Notes: generated by a model not told the origin, from the letters alone. A stretch of 64,000 nt of DNA from Pyronema omphalodes (GCA_024516155.1 JAJJXM010000002.1:248001-312000), one strand, 5' to 3'; positions 11,400 to 22,734 are shown, counted from the stretch's first letter. Program-made: numbers and translations.

Positions 11400-11935
11400 A
11401 TGGTATGATAAGGCGTGCGTGTGCGGTGGTGGTGGTGGGCGTGGTAGACGGTGGTGGGTGGGGTGGACGGTGTGCGTGTGGGCGTGTGTTCTAGGAGGCG
11501 GTGTTGGGCGGCGTGTGGGCGTGTGTGCGGTGGTGGTGGTGGGCTTTGGCGGCGCCGGTGGGGAGGGGAACGGATAGGATAGGAGTGGGGTGGGCGGTGG
11601 GGTAAGATTGAGGGAGCGGAAAGGATTGAGGGATGATGGGGATGGGAACGGATAGGAGTGATGGAAATGGGGGATGATGGGAAATGGGTAATGAGAACTG
11701 GGGGATGATGGGGACGGAGGAAACGATGGGGACGGAGGAAACTGGGGATGAAAGGGATGCTAGGGGATGTATCTATTACTTACTGATTACTTACTGATTT
11801 CGGGTTACTTACTGATTTCGGGTTACTGGATATCTCCATGTTACCTATTATGTACCTTTGCTGTTACAGCGCTATTTGTTATAGTACAGATATGGCAGGA
11901 TATGTTATGATGTTTTAGGATAGCTTGAAGATAGC
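11400..11935. repeat. G-rich low-complexity DNA
   Basis: GGTGGTGG, GTGTGGGCGTG and GGGGATGATGGG motifs dominate 11400-11770 on the plus strand, followed by TTACTTACTGATTTCGGG repeats (11775-11825). There is strong G over C skew and no gene. Confidence 0.7.
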
Positions 11936-11937
11936 TT

Positions 11938-12190
11938 GGGATTTGGCAGGATATGGCAGGATATGGTAGGATATGGCAGGATGGCTTAGGATAACGGGGA
12001 TATCGTAGGATATGGCAGGATATGGCAGGATATGGCAGGATATGGCAGGATATGGCAGGATATGGCAGTATATGGCAGGATATGGTAGGATATGGCAGGA
12101 TATGGCAGGATATGGCAGGATATCGTAGGATATGGTAGGATAGCTTAGTATATGGAAATATATGGCAGGATATGGCAGGATATGGCAATA
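11938..12190. repeat. 10-bp minisatellite TATGGCAGGA
   Basis: About 24 units of a 10-bp repeat, mostly TATGGCAGGA with TATGGTAGGA and TATCGTAGGA variants, and one interruption near 11980-12000. Confidence 0.9.
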
Positions 12191-12199
12191 TATTTATTT

Positions 12200-12640
12200 T
12201 TATTTGATATTGTTGATTTTTTTTATTTTTTACTGAGATTTGGTGCTTTTTTACTTTTTTTTATTGAGGTTTGGGATTTGGGGATTGGGATTTGAGATTT
12301 TTGATTTTTTGATTTTTTGATTTTTTTGATTTTTTTATTTTTTTTATTTTTTTATTTTTTTATTTTTTTTACTTTGATGCTTTGATATTTTTTTTACTGA
12401 GGTTTGGGATTTGGGATTTGATTTTTTGATTTTTGATTTTTTGATTTTTTTGATTTTTTGATTTTTTGATTTTTTGATTTTTGATTTTTGATTTTTTGAT
12501 TTTTTGATTTTTTGATTTTTTGATTTTTTGATTTTTTGATTTTTTGATTTTTTGATTTTTTGATTTTTTGATTTTTTGATTTTTTGATTTTTTTGATTTT
12601 TTGATTTTTTGATTTTTTGATTTTTGATTTGAGATTTGGG
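12200..12640. repeat. TTTTTTGA array
   Basis: A poly-T based array, mostly TTTTTTGAT (7-9 bp units), spans about 12290-12625. The reverse-strand Lys/Ser/Asn frame is a repeat product. Confidence 0.88.
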
Positions 12641-12840
12641 ATTTGAGATTTGAGATTTGAGATTTGAGATTTGAGATTTGAGATTTGAGATTTGAGATTG
12701 GGAGGTTGGGGGTTGGGATTTGTGATTGGGGATTCGGAGGTTGGAATTGGGATTTGGGATTTGAGGTTGGAGATTTGAGATCGGGGGTTGGGATTGGAGA
12801 TTTGAGATTTGAGATTTGAGATTTTTGACTGAGATTTTTG
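12625..12840. repeat. GAGATTT minisatellite
   Basis: Repeats of GAGATTT (7 bp) at 12640-12695 and again at 12795-12825, with GGGATTTG variants between. It directly continues the TTTTTTGA array. Confidence 0.85.
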
Positions 12841-12889
12841 ATAGATACTTTGAGGTTTGGGGTTTGGGGTTTCTTGTTGCAATATATAC

Positions 12890-13145
12890 ATTACATTACC
12901 CTACAGATAAACACTACCCTACAGATAAACAATACCCCACAGATAAACATTACCCTACAATACCCTACAGATAAACAATACCCTACAGCTATACATTATT
13001 ATACAGAAAAACACTACCCTACAAATATACCATACCCTACAGATATACATTACCCTACAGCTAGATACATATCATTACCCTACAGATGATATACAATACC
13101 CTACAAATCTACACCACCCTACAGCTCTACATTACCCTACAAATC
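12890..13145. repeat. ACCCTACAGATAAACAT array
   Basis: Imperfect repeats of about 17-20 bp with a constant ACCCTACA core at 12897, 12916 and onwards to 13140. It abuts the dispersed repeat copy that follows. Confidence 0.85.
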
Positions 13146-13152
13146 CACCGAC

Positions 13153-14030
13153 CCCCAGTCATACAAACCAATTCCAAACGACGACCGAAAACAAACTATA
13201 CATACGGACTATTAGAATCTAAGAACTGTACCGCGACCCAGTTCAGTTCAGTTTACTATCAGTTTACTATCAGTTTACTATCAGTAGACGAAGTAAACTG
13301 CGAAAACTGCGAAAACTGCGAAAACTAGTTCAACTGCGAAAACTGCGAAAACTGCGAAAACTGCGAAAACGAAGTAAACTGAATACAAAGCTTGGTGTGC
13401 ACTATGCAAACCAGGTGAACTGTTTATAAACTTCGAAAACTGGTTTTTGTTCAAGGGAACTGCTTTATGAAGGGGCATTACTTATTATTTAGTGCATATA
13501 TATAATAAAATTCTGTACTAATTGGGCCGCCAGAAATCACAACTGTCGTCGACGATTGAAGCTCTTGAACCTTCTCGATGGCTTCCAGAGTATCTACCTG
13601 CATTGAATTGCGGTCCGATATAATGATCCACATCCACTTGTATTTGCATTTGGAAAACAGCAGCCCAGGCTCGGTAGTCATCGCGGGAACTAATGGGAAA
13701 CCTAGTTACCAGAAACTGATGGAATAAGGAAGGTTGAGTCTTGAGATACTGGCAGACACGGGCTCGGCCACCGAGGTGAGGTTGAATACATTATAATTAT
13801 TTATTCCTGCATTTACTGGTTCCCGATGCGGTTAAATTGGTTTTTGTATTTACCGAGTCTGTTTAATCGGTCCACTGCAGTTACCTTACCTGGTTCTATG
13901 AACCCCTCAACATTGAACTATCTGTGTAGCTGATACACTAAAACTGTACCAATTAATTGTGAATTGTCGGTTCGGTTTGCCGGGTTTACTGTTTTACTGT
14001 TTTACCCGGTAAATTGGCTATACTGTTGGG
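13153..14030 (-). repeat. Dispersed repeat family, copy C (inverted, diverged)
   Basis: Read on the minus strand, this segment aligns along its length with the copies at 24659-25483 and 27317-28181. Shared landmarks include GTATAGCCA(A/G)TTTACCG, ATGCAGGAATAAATAAT, TTTCTGGTAACTA and ATGCAGGTAGATACTCTG. It is clearly more diverged (by eye roughly 70% identical) than the other two are from each other. It holds a 67-aa minus-strand frame (13681-13478) whose N-terminal part is recognisable but broken in the other copies; the product is unknown. It also contains expanded minisatellites at 13249-13276 and 13283-13375 that the other copies lack. Likely a non-autonomous transposon; see findings. Confidence 0.8.
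13283..13375. repeat. GAAAACTGC minisatellite inside copy C
   Basis: About eight 9-bp GAAAACTGC units in two blocks, flanked by three TATCAGTTTAC units at 13249-13276. The corresponding places in the other two repeat copies have only single units. Confidence 0.88.
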
Positions 14031-14159
14031 AGGTCTGATATTTGTTGATTAATATGAAGCTTGATGGTGAGGGAAAGCTTGATGGTGATAAAGATTGATA
14101 GATGATGTAGAGATAGATGGTGATACAGAGATAGATAGATGATGAAGTCCATGGAATGG

Positions 14160-14411
14160 TTATTGTAGTTATTGTAGTTATTGTAGTTATTGTAGTTATT
14201 GTAGTTATTGTAGTTATTGTAGTTATTGTAGTTATTGTAGTTATTGTAGTTATTGTAGTTATTGTAGTTATTGTAGTTATTGTAGTTATTGTAGTTATTG
14301 TAGTTATTGTAGTTATTGTAGTTATTGTAGTTATTGTAGTTATTGTAGTTATTGTAGTTATTGTAGTTATTGTAGTTATTGTAGTTATTGTAGTTATTGT
14401 AGTTATTGTAG
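14160..14411. repeat. 9-bp minisatellite TTATTGTAG, 28 units
   Basis: Twenty-eight head-to-tail copies of TTATTGTAG without a visible change over 252 bp, followed by GTTGGAGTTG variants and three more near-copies up to 14466. The Val-Val-Ile frame it creates is not a gene. Confidence 0.95.
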
Positions 14412-14816
14412 TATGTAGTTGTTGGAGTTGTTGGAGTTGTTGGAGTTATTGTAGTTATTGTAGTTATTATGCTTGGGATTATGGTTAGGTTGAAGTTTAG
14501 GTTGAAGTTTAGTTTAGTTTAGTCTTCAGGTTAGTTTTGAGGTTGAGGTTGAGGTTTGAGGTTTAGGTGGGGTGGTGTTTATGCCCTGTGTATGCTCTAT
14601 CTAAGCCCTGTGTATACTCTGTCTAAGCCAAGCGAGTACAGTGTACACTAGTGACTGGGACTGGGACTCGGAATATACTTGTAAGCGAGCAAGGAAAGTA
14701 AGCGAGCATGGAAAGTAAGCGAATCTGTAAGCGAGGAGATTATCGAGCTGGTTTGAATGTATGTAAACGGGAAGTAAAGGAAGTATGAGTGTAAGCAAGC
14801 AAGCAAGCAAGTATGT

Positions 14817-14977
14817 AGTATGTATGTATGTATGTATGTATGTATGTATGTATGTATGTATGTATGTATGTATGTATGTATGTATGTATGTATGTATGTA
14901 TGTATGTATGTATGTATGTATGTATGTATGTATGTATGTATGTATGTATGTATGTATGTATGTATGTATGTATGTAT
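14817..14977. repeat. Tetranucleotide microsatellite (GTAT)n
   Basis: About 40 uninterrupted TATG/GTAT units over 160 bp. It is preceded by degenerate AAGCGAGCA units (14690-14810). Confidence 0.95.
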
Positions 14978-15498
14978 TAGGTATTTATGTAACCATAACG
15001 GGTCTATTATCTTTATCATCTTCATCATCTCTATCAGCCTATGCGTACTATGCGTACTATGCTCATTCCTCTCATTTCATCTCATTCCTCTCATTTCATG
15101 TCATTCCTTCACATTTCATGTCATTCCTTCTCATCCTCAAAAAACCCCCGCCAAAAAACAGAAATCAGAAATCATGTAAGCCATATATATATACATATTC
15201 CTCTACACCATCGGAAATAGTTAATAGTTAATACATAATCAATATATAACTGTATTCCTCATTCCTTTCTTCCTCCTTCATCGTGGCCGGGGCCGGGTCC
15301 GGGGCAGAGTAATCAGAATCCATATTTGTCTACATAGGTACATATTTATATGACGGGTATATTACTATACTCCTTCATGGCATCTGGTATATGTATCCTC
15401 AGGTATATCCTCACGTATATCCTTAGGTATGGGAATTGTTTATATATACTCCATACTCCACATCATCCCCCCCTCCCCCTCCCCGCAGAAATTGAATC

Positions 15499-16430
15499 CT
15501 AAAAAAACAAAAAAACAAAAAAAACCAAAAAACAAAAAAACAAAAAAAAACAAAAACCAAAAAACAAAAAAACCAAAAAACCAAAAAACCAAAAAACCAA
15601 AAAACCAAAAAAACCAAAAAACCAAAAAACCAAAAAACCAAAAAACCAAAAAAAACAAAACCAAAAAAAACCAAAAAAACCAAAAACAAAAAAAACCAAA
15701 AAAAAAACCAAAAAACCAAAAAAACCAAAAAACCAAAAAAACCAAAAAACCAAAAAACCCAAAAAAACCAAAAAGACCCAAAAAAACCAAAAATAACCAA
15801 AAAAAAAAACCAAAAAACCAAAAAAACGCAAAAAACAAAAAAACCAAAAAAACAAAAAACCAAAAAACGCAAAAACCAAAAAACCAAAAAAACCAAAAAC
15901 CAAAAAAAACCAAAAAACCAAAAAAACCAAAAAACCAAAAAAACCAAAAAACCAAAAAACCAAAAACCAAAAAACCAAAAAACCAAAAAACCAAAAAAAC
16001 AAAAAAAAAAAAAAACCAAAAAACCAAAAAACCAAAAAACCAAAAAACCAAAAACCAAAAAACAAAAACAAAAAACAAAAACAAAAAACAAAAAACAAAA
16101 AACAAAAAACAAAAAACAAAAAACAAAAACAAAAAACAAAAAACAAAAAACAAAAAACAAAAACAAAAACAAAAAACAAAAAACAAAAAACAAAAAACAA
16201 AAAACAAAAAAACAAAAAACAAAAAAACAAAAAACAAAAAACAAAAAACAAAAACAAAAACAAAAACAAAAAACAAAAAACAAAAACCAAAAACCAAAAA
16301 CCAAAAACCAAAAACCAAAAACCAAAAACCAAAAACCAAAAACAAAAACAAAAAAACAAAAAACAAAAAACAAAAAACAAAAAACAAAAAAACCAAACAA
16401 AAAACAAAAAATAAAAAATAAAAAATAAAA
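15499..16430. repeat. 930-bp A/C-only satellite (CCAAAAAA, CAAAAAA)
   Basis: Nearly a kilobase in which the plus strand is almost only A and C, with units CCAAAAAA, CCAAAAA and CAAAAAA in changing blocks. All frames are open on the plus strand (Lys/Asn/Gln/Pro) and on the minus strand (Phe/Val/Leu/Cys); these long frames have no start context or complex composition and are artefacts. Confidence 0.95.
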
Positions 16431-17378
16431 TCTCCCCATCAAACTCCCCCGTATGTACCCCCGAGTCTGACTCCGACCGACTCCGACTCTGAGGCCGGCT
16501 TCTCCCTCCCCTGATTCTTCGCCGACCGACTCCGACTCCGACTGCTCCCCGTTACATACCATTACATCCCGATCCTTCACCGTCCGCCGACCAACCGACC
16601 GACCGACCAACCGGGTCAGCTGCAGAGACCTGTAAAGCATTACTACATAGGTGTTCATCCGAACTTTTAGTCGGTTGGTTAGTTCGTCGGTTGGCTGGTT
16701 GGGATTTTTTTTTTGTTTTCTATGGACGAACTTCTTTTTGGGAATTTTGATTTTTTTTTTTGATTAATTTTTTGTTAGGCTTAGACTATTAGACTCGCTT
16801 TTCTATAGTGCATATGGTGCATAGGGACTCTTACACACACAGCAGCAGCAGTAGCAGTAGCAGCGGATATATGTAGCTCTAGTGGGTGGTTGTAGGGTGG
16901 CTGCTCCTGTCAGGAACAAGAGTAGCTTAGCTGCATGAAGCTTCTGTCAGGAACAGGAAAAATTGTTTTTTAAATTTATAGCTTTTTAAAAAGAAATATA
17001 CTTTTAGGTATGGATAAAGATTGTTTTGGATGATGAGGTAAGGTCCTGGGGATTTATGGAGTTTTGGTTGATGTCTTTTTTTTTTTTTCTCTCTCTTTCT
17101 TTCTAAATCTTCGCGGCTTCGAGGCTTCGCCTGTCACCCTTTTTTTTCTGTCGTTGGGTCGGTGCAATGGATTAAAATAAATAAAAATAAAAATAAAATA
17201 AACGGTAGCTGTTCCTTTGAGATGATCGCAGCTTGGCATCTATCTCATCCCATCCCATCCCATCCCATCCCATAATTTCGTCTATGTACACTGTACAGTC
17301 GTGTATGCCATATGGCATATGGTTGCTACTCGTGCTACTCAGTCTCGTGCTTAGCTATACTTTCGAAGCTTCTGAAGG

Positions 17379-17456
17379 GGCCCGATAGTTTCTCGACAAC
17401 TCACTCGATTTCTGAAAGGCCCCGATAGTTTCTCGACAGCTCACTCGACTTTTTCT
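17379..17456. repeat. Direct repeat of about 35 bp upstream of BUD2
   Basis: CCCGATAGTTTCTCGACA followed by (A/G)CTCACTCGA occurs at 17379-17408 and again at 17421-17451 with one or two changes. It could be a duplicated regulatory site; that is inference. Confidence 0.8.
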
Positions 17457-18181
17457 GATGATTTACCACGTCCCCCCCTTCCTAAAAACCTCCGTCCATT
17501 CCCATTTCGTTCCAACAACGCTAAAGTGTCCAAATAGAGAGTCCTACCGGGCTTTGAGAGACAGCCAGAAAGACAGACAGCCAGACAGCCAGACAAGACA
17601 AAGACAGCCTTTGAACAGCCCTTTCAAGCCAAAACATCCACATTCCCTCTTAAACATCCCAGCGCTTACCCACCCCCCCCCCCCCCCCCCCCCCCTCCCT
17701 CCACTCCAGGTCCACAAAGAATAAGGCCCCGTCCCCTTTGCGCCCGCCCCTCTGCGCCCGCTCAGCCTACCCCCCCTACCCCCTCCCTCCCTCCCCCTCC
17801 GTGGAATCCACCCGTACGCACTACTCGTCTGAGAATCGCGATTCGGAGTCGGAGTCGGATATCTCCTCGGTCTCGGTCCTGCTACAAGCAGAAGCCCTTC
17901 TAGCATCACGGCTTACGGCTTCATGAGAGAAACAGGCGACTGCTATTCTGCAGTGGATGGAGAAGTGAAGGTCGAAAAAGGGAATCGCATATATTAATTT
18001 TTTTTTCTCTTCTTCCACTGAGTTCTGCAGGAAATTTCCCAAGCAGAGTAAGTATTCTTTGAGGGAGAGATATTTTCTTGAGGGATATATTCAGGATATT
18101 GCGAAAGATATTCCATTATTCCATTCAACTCGGTATTTACATTCACTACTTACTTTACCTTCTCGATTATCCTTTCGATAT

Positions 18182-18325
18182 ATTCACATCTCACTACGCC
18201 AAAATATATTCACACTTTTCAAACCGCCACAGACACGATCCTCACTCGATATTTCTCTCGATATTCTTCACATCTCACTTACGCCAAAATATTTCCTCAC
18301 TTTACAAACCGCCACAGAAACGACC
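18182..18325. repeat. Imperfect 55-bp direct repeat in the BUD2 leader
   Basis: CACATCTCAC..ACGCCAAAATAT and then CAAACCGCCACAGA(C/A)ACGA occur twice, near 18185-18238 and 18268-18325. The copies differ by small indels. The position is 300-450 bp before the start codon. Confidence 0.8.
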
Positions 18326-18634
18326 GACCACCCCCCCCCCCCCCGCTACGACTCCTACGACGGCCGAATTCCCCTCGCTATTCCTACTCCCGCCGCTCTC
18401 TACGTTTTGCGCTCGCTCCGCCTCTTACGCTCCCTCTCCTCTCCGTCGCGCACCAAAGCTACTTCCGTTTCTGAGTGTGGTGTCTTTGGGCGGTCGCATA
18501 CCTAACCCACCATCTCAAACTCCCTGCGTCTCCATCATCTACTACCTCATTCTCCCAGTCCCACCCCCCCAAACACTCGCGTTTTGGCTGCCGAATCGCT
18601 TTTTTGGATCCGCGAATCCGCGCTCGTTTTTCTA

Positions 18635-21600
18635 ATGGCCGGACGCACAGACAGGAACGAGTTCACGCAATCGGCAGCTGCAGCGACTACATCCACGTCA
18701 ACCTTTGGATCCGGGACCACCGCGCAAAGTTCCCTCAATTCTGTCAGCTCCCTCGGTTCCCATGGTTCCCTTGGTTCCCTTGGTTCCCATGGTTCGCTCA
18801 GCTTCGCCGCCCGCGCAGGTTCGCATCCTGGCTTAGGAACATTACATAGAACAAATACGGACCCTCCCTTCTCGGCGAGTTCTACGGATGGTGAGTCGCG
18901 CCGCCCTACAAGTCGATACAGAGACGGCATAACCATTCGCGCCGTGACCCCAGAACCCGAACCGGAGTTTGATCATGCCTTTATCGAAGAGAGTGTTTTG
19001 CATCCGACCACAACTGCTACAACACCCCCCCGAACCCCGTCGCGCTCTACAAGACCTGTTAGTGAATGGAAATTCCAGGGTGGACTTACTGGCCATTCTC
19101 CGGATCCCCCGAGTCCTGATCGAAGGCGCGCAATGAATCGTCAGTCGGTCTCTCTACCACCTTTCGGGGATTTGAGCATTTCTAGGGCAAAAAGTAGGAG
19201 TCCCACAGGACACAGTCCGGATGACAACAGATGGTATGACGAGAGACCTAGTCATAATGCTGTAGGACCAGGTCCAATAAGTATAATACGGCACAATCAA
19301 TACTCAAACGTTGGTATGTTTGACGGTGCAGGGCAGGGGGGTATCGGATTCCCTTCTACCCACAGTATCACAGTTCATACCCCACCGGCTACTACAAGAC
19401 CGTCAACTGGAAAGAGTAGGCATCGCTTGTTACGCCCGTCAAGCTCGGTAAATACTTTACAGTCTCAGCCGACGAGATTATTCGCCTATGAACCAGCTCC
19501 ACAACCTACTTCCCCGACTTTTGTTCACGAAGAATATATCAATCTCCTCCTACTAATGAAAAAGCTACGTGGAAAAATGAGTGGTTATGTTGAATTCCGG
19601 ATGGGCGATAACAAAGTTTGGCACAAGGGATTTTGTCACATTGACCCTATTAGGGGCGCTCTATTATACCAGCGTGAAGAGCCGTCCCTTGGAGCCGCTG
19701 AAGTCGTCATTCCTGATCTTCGTGGCTGCCATGTAGAAGTCAAATCCATGGATTCAGACGGGATTATAGATATTGCCACGCACCTCCGGAAAATCACCAT
19801 TAAACTGCGCCCATTAAGCACCGCACAAACCGAACACTGGCAAGCCGCGCTTAGTTGCTGGACCCCTATCCGCCCCGCAGGCGCGCAGAATAAAATGATC
19901 AAAAGCCAGATGCCGGTGCTTACAAATGGGAAGCGACGTACAAGGAGTAATTCAGACGCAACAATACTAAATAGGGGTGACGGAACGATCATCAAAGTCG
20001 GGAAAATGCTACTATGGATCGGAGGTTCAGGATATGGGGTTCAAAGGGTAAGCCCCGAGCGTAACCCCGCCCCGCAAGGTCCTCTTCCACTTAAATCTTC
20101 CGGAAAAACCAAGCAGGGGGGTAGCAATGGAGGTAGTAGTGGTGGTAGCCACGGAGGCGGAGGAGGTCACTACCACAACAGTAACAGCCACGCCGCAAAC
20201 TCCTGGCAATCCATCTCTTGCACCCTTCAGGAAAACGGAGAATTTCAACTCTCCCGCGATTCTGATTCACATATCCTCGCTGTCGTTCAATTATCTCAAC
20301 TATCCCGCTGCGCTGTGCAACAGTTGGATCCTTCTATTCTCGACCAGGACTTTTGTATCGCTATATACCCTCAGTATACCCCTAACCCAGCCTTACAAAG
20401 CAAAGCTCGTCCGGTTTATCTCGGAATTGACACTAGAATCCTATTCGAAGTTTGGTTTGTCCTTCTCCGCGCCTTCACCATGCCAGAAATTTACGGCCCA
20501 CCATCTATCTCGCCTTCGTCAGGATTAGAGGATTGGGGAGACTTGAGCTTCAAGTCTCCTGATCGATCCTACTCTTCTCCCGATCGGGGATATCAGACGG
20601 ATTCCGACAGGGACAAGGACAAGCTTAAAGACAGTTACCGTATCCAGCGCTCGTTATTCTTGCGGATCATCGAAGCCAAGATTCTAATGCCACCAAACAA
20701 CAACGGTAACGGAAATAGCAATATCTCCGAAGCTGGACTAGACTGTTATGCTGAAGTCCTGTTGGATGGTGAGGCAAGAGCAAAGACTATGGTTAGGACT
20801 AAAACACATAATCCTTTCTGGAGAGAGGATTATGAATTCCCGGATCTACCAACTGTGTTGACCGATGTTTCGGTTGTACTGAAACAAAGGGATCCAAGGT
20901 GGAAACAAATGACAAAGGTACATGCTGGATACGTACCAGGAATCTTACCAGGGGGAAATGATGTAGTGATTGGAAAAGTTGAAGTAAAACTGGATGAGTT
21001 ATGTGGAGATAGAGGTGAAGGAGAAAGGTGGTTACCGTTGACGATGCCGAGATCAGATGGTTTTGATGAAAGGGTTGGAGAATTGTATCTCAGAGCGGAA
21101 ACCGAAGAGTTGATTGTTCTTATGAGCACCGAATATACTGAGTTATCCAAGGTATGTTTTGATGATTGTTTCTATACCCGCCGCTTCACCGGTTGTGATA
21201 AATTTGGTCAAGAGACTAAAACTAATTATTAATGTCTCAGTTGTTACATCGCTTCGACTCCGGATTAACTCTACACCTCGCCCGTGTTATCACCGACTTA
21301 CGACGTCTAGCAGACTCGCTACTACAAATCTTCCAAGTCAGTAGTACAGCAAGTGAATGGTTAATGGCACTTGCCGAAAACGAAATCGATGGTCTGCATA
21401 AAGAATCACCACCCGCTCATGAAAACCCACCCTTATCACCTAACGGAACAGAAACTCTCACCCGACATAAAAGCGGATTGGTTGAAGCCAATATATTATT
21501 CCGGGGTAATTCCTTGCTTACGAAAGCTCTCGATACCCATATGAAACGACTGGGAAGGGAATATCTTGAAGAAACCCTCGGTGAACACCTACAACGTATT

Positions 21601-22734
21601 GCCGCCGAAGATACGTATTGCGAAGTCGACCCCATGCGAATCGATTCGGCGGAAAATATTCCAAGGAATTGGAAAGTCTTATTGACACATTTAAGAACCA
21701 TCTGGCAGGCGATTTTTACCTCTGCAGAGCGTTGCCCGTATGTGCTAGAATCCCTCCCTTTTTTGGCTAATACTGAAGATTTGGTAGGTTGGAACTTAGG
21801 AAAATTCTCCGTCATATCCGGAGTTGCGTGGAAGATAGATATGGGGATTTGTTGAGAACTGTGTCTTACTCCTCCGTTTGTGGATTCTTATTCTTGCGTT
21901 TCTTCTGTCCTGCTATTCTCAACCCCAAACTCTTTGGTCTTCTTAAAGGTACATCTATCTCGTGTAATTTCCAAGCGGCATCTCCGGATCTTGTCTTCCA
22001 ATATTTCCTCCCCTTGCGAGCTTCTACTAACTTCCGCAGACCACCCCGGAGTCCGCGCCCAACGCACCCTAACCCTCATCGCCAAGTCCCTGCAAGGTCT
22101 CGCCAACATGACCACCTTTGGCATCAAAGAGCCCTGGATGTCACCAATGAACGAATTCCTTTCAGAACACAAAGCGGAATTAAAAGACTTTGTAGATTCG
22201 GTAACCAGCATATCACCACATTTGGATAAAGCAATCCGATCCATTCCACCAAGTTACGCAACACCAATCACAATCCATAATCGTCTTAGTCAAGCCTCTA
22301 AAGAAGGATTCCCCTCTTTACCCTATCTTATTGATCAACCTCGTGCGTTCGCCGCTTTGGTAGGTATGTGGGAAAAGTTCTCGCCATCTATCACCGAACG
22401 AAATTCTCTACCTGAACCCCTGTTGCAGTTCGATAAAGTCTGTGCAAATATCAAGGAAAGAATGATGGACTGTATCGATAAAGCGGAGGATGCGGAACGC
22501 CCGAGTTCAAGAGAAAGTATGGAGTTGAAATGGCAGGAAGTGGCGGAAAAAGCTACTGGAGTACCGGCTATGGAGGGGGTCTATGAAAGGTACCAGGGAA
22601 AGGGAATGCAGAGAGTTGCGGGGGAAAATGCGTTGGGATCCCTGGGCTATAGTGTTAATGTTTCGTCGAATAATAAACGTTCCGGCGGTCTAGGTGGTAT
22701 ACTGGGATTCGGAACGGGGAAGAAAAGGGATTAG
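18635..22734 (+). CDS. BUD2: BUD2/CLA2-type Ras GTPase-activating protein
   Basis: Predicted GAP for a Rsr1/Bud1-like small GTPase in polarity and growth-site control at the cell cortex. Four exons, 18635-21151, 21241-21737, 21788-21948 and 22040-22734, give 1,289 aa; introns are 89, 50 and 91 bp with CTAAT/CTAAC branch sites. Order of regions: Ser/Pro-rich disordered N-terminus (1-295), a PH-like region (about 297-413), a second split PH-like region (about 447-625) with a Gly/Ser/His linker, a C2 domain (about 667-800), then the RasGAP domain. The arginine finger is in LFRGNSLLTKAL (about Arg927), and the FLR signature is in GFLFLRFFCPAILNPKLFGL, followed by AQRTLTLIAKSLQGLAN. The start is the first ATG; upstream in-frame codons have no ATG. 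The C-terminus ends GFGTGKKRD at TAG 22732, but the frame stays open beyond it. S. cerevisiae Bud2 is somewhat shorter (about 1,100 aa). Confidence 0.93.

Larger units (their letters stand above)
16431..18634. other. Upstream region of the BUD2-like gene
   Basis: No supported gene. It holds a CATCC pentamer run (17245-17272), a palindromic GCCATATGGC (17308-17317), a 23-C run (17673-17695), a 14-C run (18331-18344) and pyrimidine-rich DNA up to the start codon, typical of a fungal promoter and leader. Frames in 17458-18600 on both strands are low-complexity or lack ATG. Confidence 0.6.

Noticed and set aside
14160..14411. CRISPR-like regular repeat array
   Set aside because: The units are contiguous 9-mers without spacers, and the genome is eukaryotic (spliceosomal introns).
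14156..14488. Val-Val-Ile repeat frame
   Set aside because: Product of the 9-bp TTATTGTAG array; the frame starts at a non-ATG codon and has no other content.
15423..16658. Open frames of 300-410 aa on both strands (Phe/Val/Leu-rich, Lys/Gln/Asn-rich)
   Set aside because: They result from the A/C-only satellite, which has no stops in several frames. There is no complex composition and no start context.
17544..17909. 121-aa Gly/Arg-rich minus-strand frame upstream of BUD2
   Set aside because: It is antisense to the C-run and pyrimidine-rich leader; composition follows the DNA bias.
21738..21787. A frameshift in BUD2 before ELRKILRHIRS
   Set aside because: A 50-bp intron (donor GTATGT, CTAATA branch site, acceptor GTAG) joins the frames and restores AERCP-LELRKIL, so no error is needed.
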